Shown: positions 5,090 through 5,206 of the stretch, piece by piece
How the letters are laid out: every line of letters starts with the position of its first letter
How positions within the stretch are numbered: the stretch's first letter is position 1
NCBI GenBank assembly: GCA_937958075.1
Contig: CALFFB010000135.1
Span: 1-5,206 of the forward strand
Length of the DNA stretch: 5,206 bases
Origin: an uncultured Geobacteraceae bacterium
Lineage (GTDB): Bacteria > Desulfobacterota > Desulfuromonadia > Desulfuromonadales > Geopsychrobacteraceae
Direction: 5' to 3'
Position numbers and translations under genes: made by a program
The notes under the pieces: model-generated
What the model was told of the DNA's origin: nothing
Database searches by the model: none
What the model saw: only the letters and a program-made list of their open reading frames with translations

Positions 5090-5206
5090 TCAGGCTTTGA
5101 GTTCAACAACCTCCTCAGGGGTGGTGGCATCAAAAATACTGGTGGCAAACCGCTGCAGTTCAGCCTCGGTTGCTTCCTTGATGCGTTTGTCCACGCTGGC
5201 GGGGAT
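5090..5206 (-). CDS. C-terminal end of an unidentified protein (partial)
   Basis: An open frame enters from the right edge and ends at a TGA at 5092-5090, giving 38 residues: IPASVDKRIKEATEAELQRF followed by ATSIFDATTPEEVVELKA. The pattern is two helices with A-E-LQRF and a T-PEEVVEL ending. This resembles the C-termini of Rpn/PD-(D/E)XK-type transposase-like nucleases and related DUF4351-type proteins, but the fragment is too short to name. The frame is open to the window edge and codon composition looks normal. It is followed by more than 300 bp without a gene, so it belongs to a separate unit from the transfer operon. Confidence 0.6.
   Translation of the reverse strand: MPASVDKRIKEATEAELQRFATSIFDATTPEEVVELKA

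Overview
The window looks like accessory DNA of a Gram-negative bacterium, most likely a proteobacterium. The protein families (DUF4160/DUF2442 pair, long REP-associated transposase, MOBH relaxase, MobI-like protein) are all common there. The species cannot be named from this sequence. There are no rRNA, tRNA or CRISPR features.

Left part (1-1754, plus strand): a good extended -10 promoter (97-125) drives a tight three-gene run. It encodes a DUF4160 protein (160-429), a DUF2442 protein (439-714) and, 2 nt later, a 345-aa HUH/Y1 transposase of the RAYT type (717-1754). DUF4160/DUF2442 pairs are small two-gene modules suspected to be toxin-antitoxin-like, and here the transposase appears to share their transcript.

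Middle (1755-2317): an 83-aa protein with two predicted membrane helices (1932-2183, plus strand) converges on a strong intrinsic terminator (2221-2259) that closes the minus-strand operon.

Right part (2318-4720, minus strand): a compact conjugation or mobilization operon, read right to left. It has a possible promoter near 4683-4713, then a roughly 130-bp block of consecutive palindromes, then a 58-aa unknown protein (4372-4548). The stop of that gene overlaps the start of a 496-aa MOBH-family relaxase TraI (2888-4378). The last gene is a 158-aa MobI-like accessory protein (2318-2794), preceded by its own inverted repeats. A relaxase and a MobI partner would act together at an origin of transfer, and both the palindrome block and the traI-mobI gap are candidates for it. 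No type IV secretion genes are visible, so the element could be a mobilizable island, part of a larger ICE or plasmid, or a remnant.

Far right (4714-5206): a gene-poor stretch, then the last 38 codons of a minus-strand gene that enters from outside the window.
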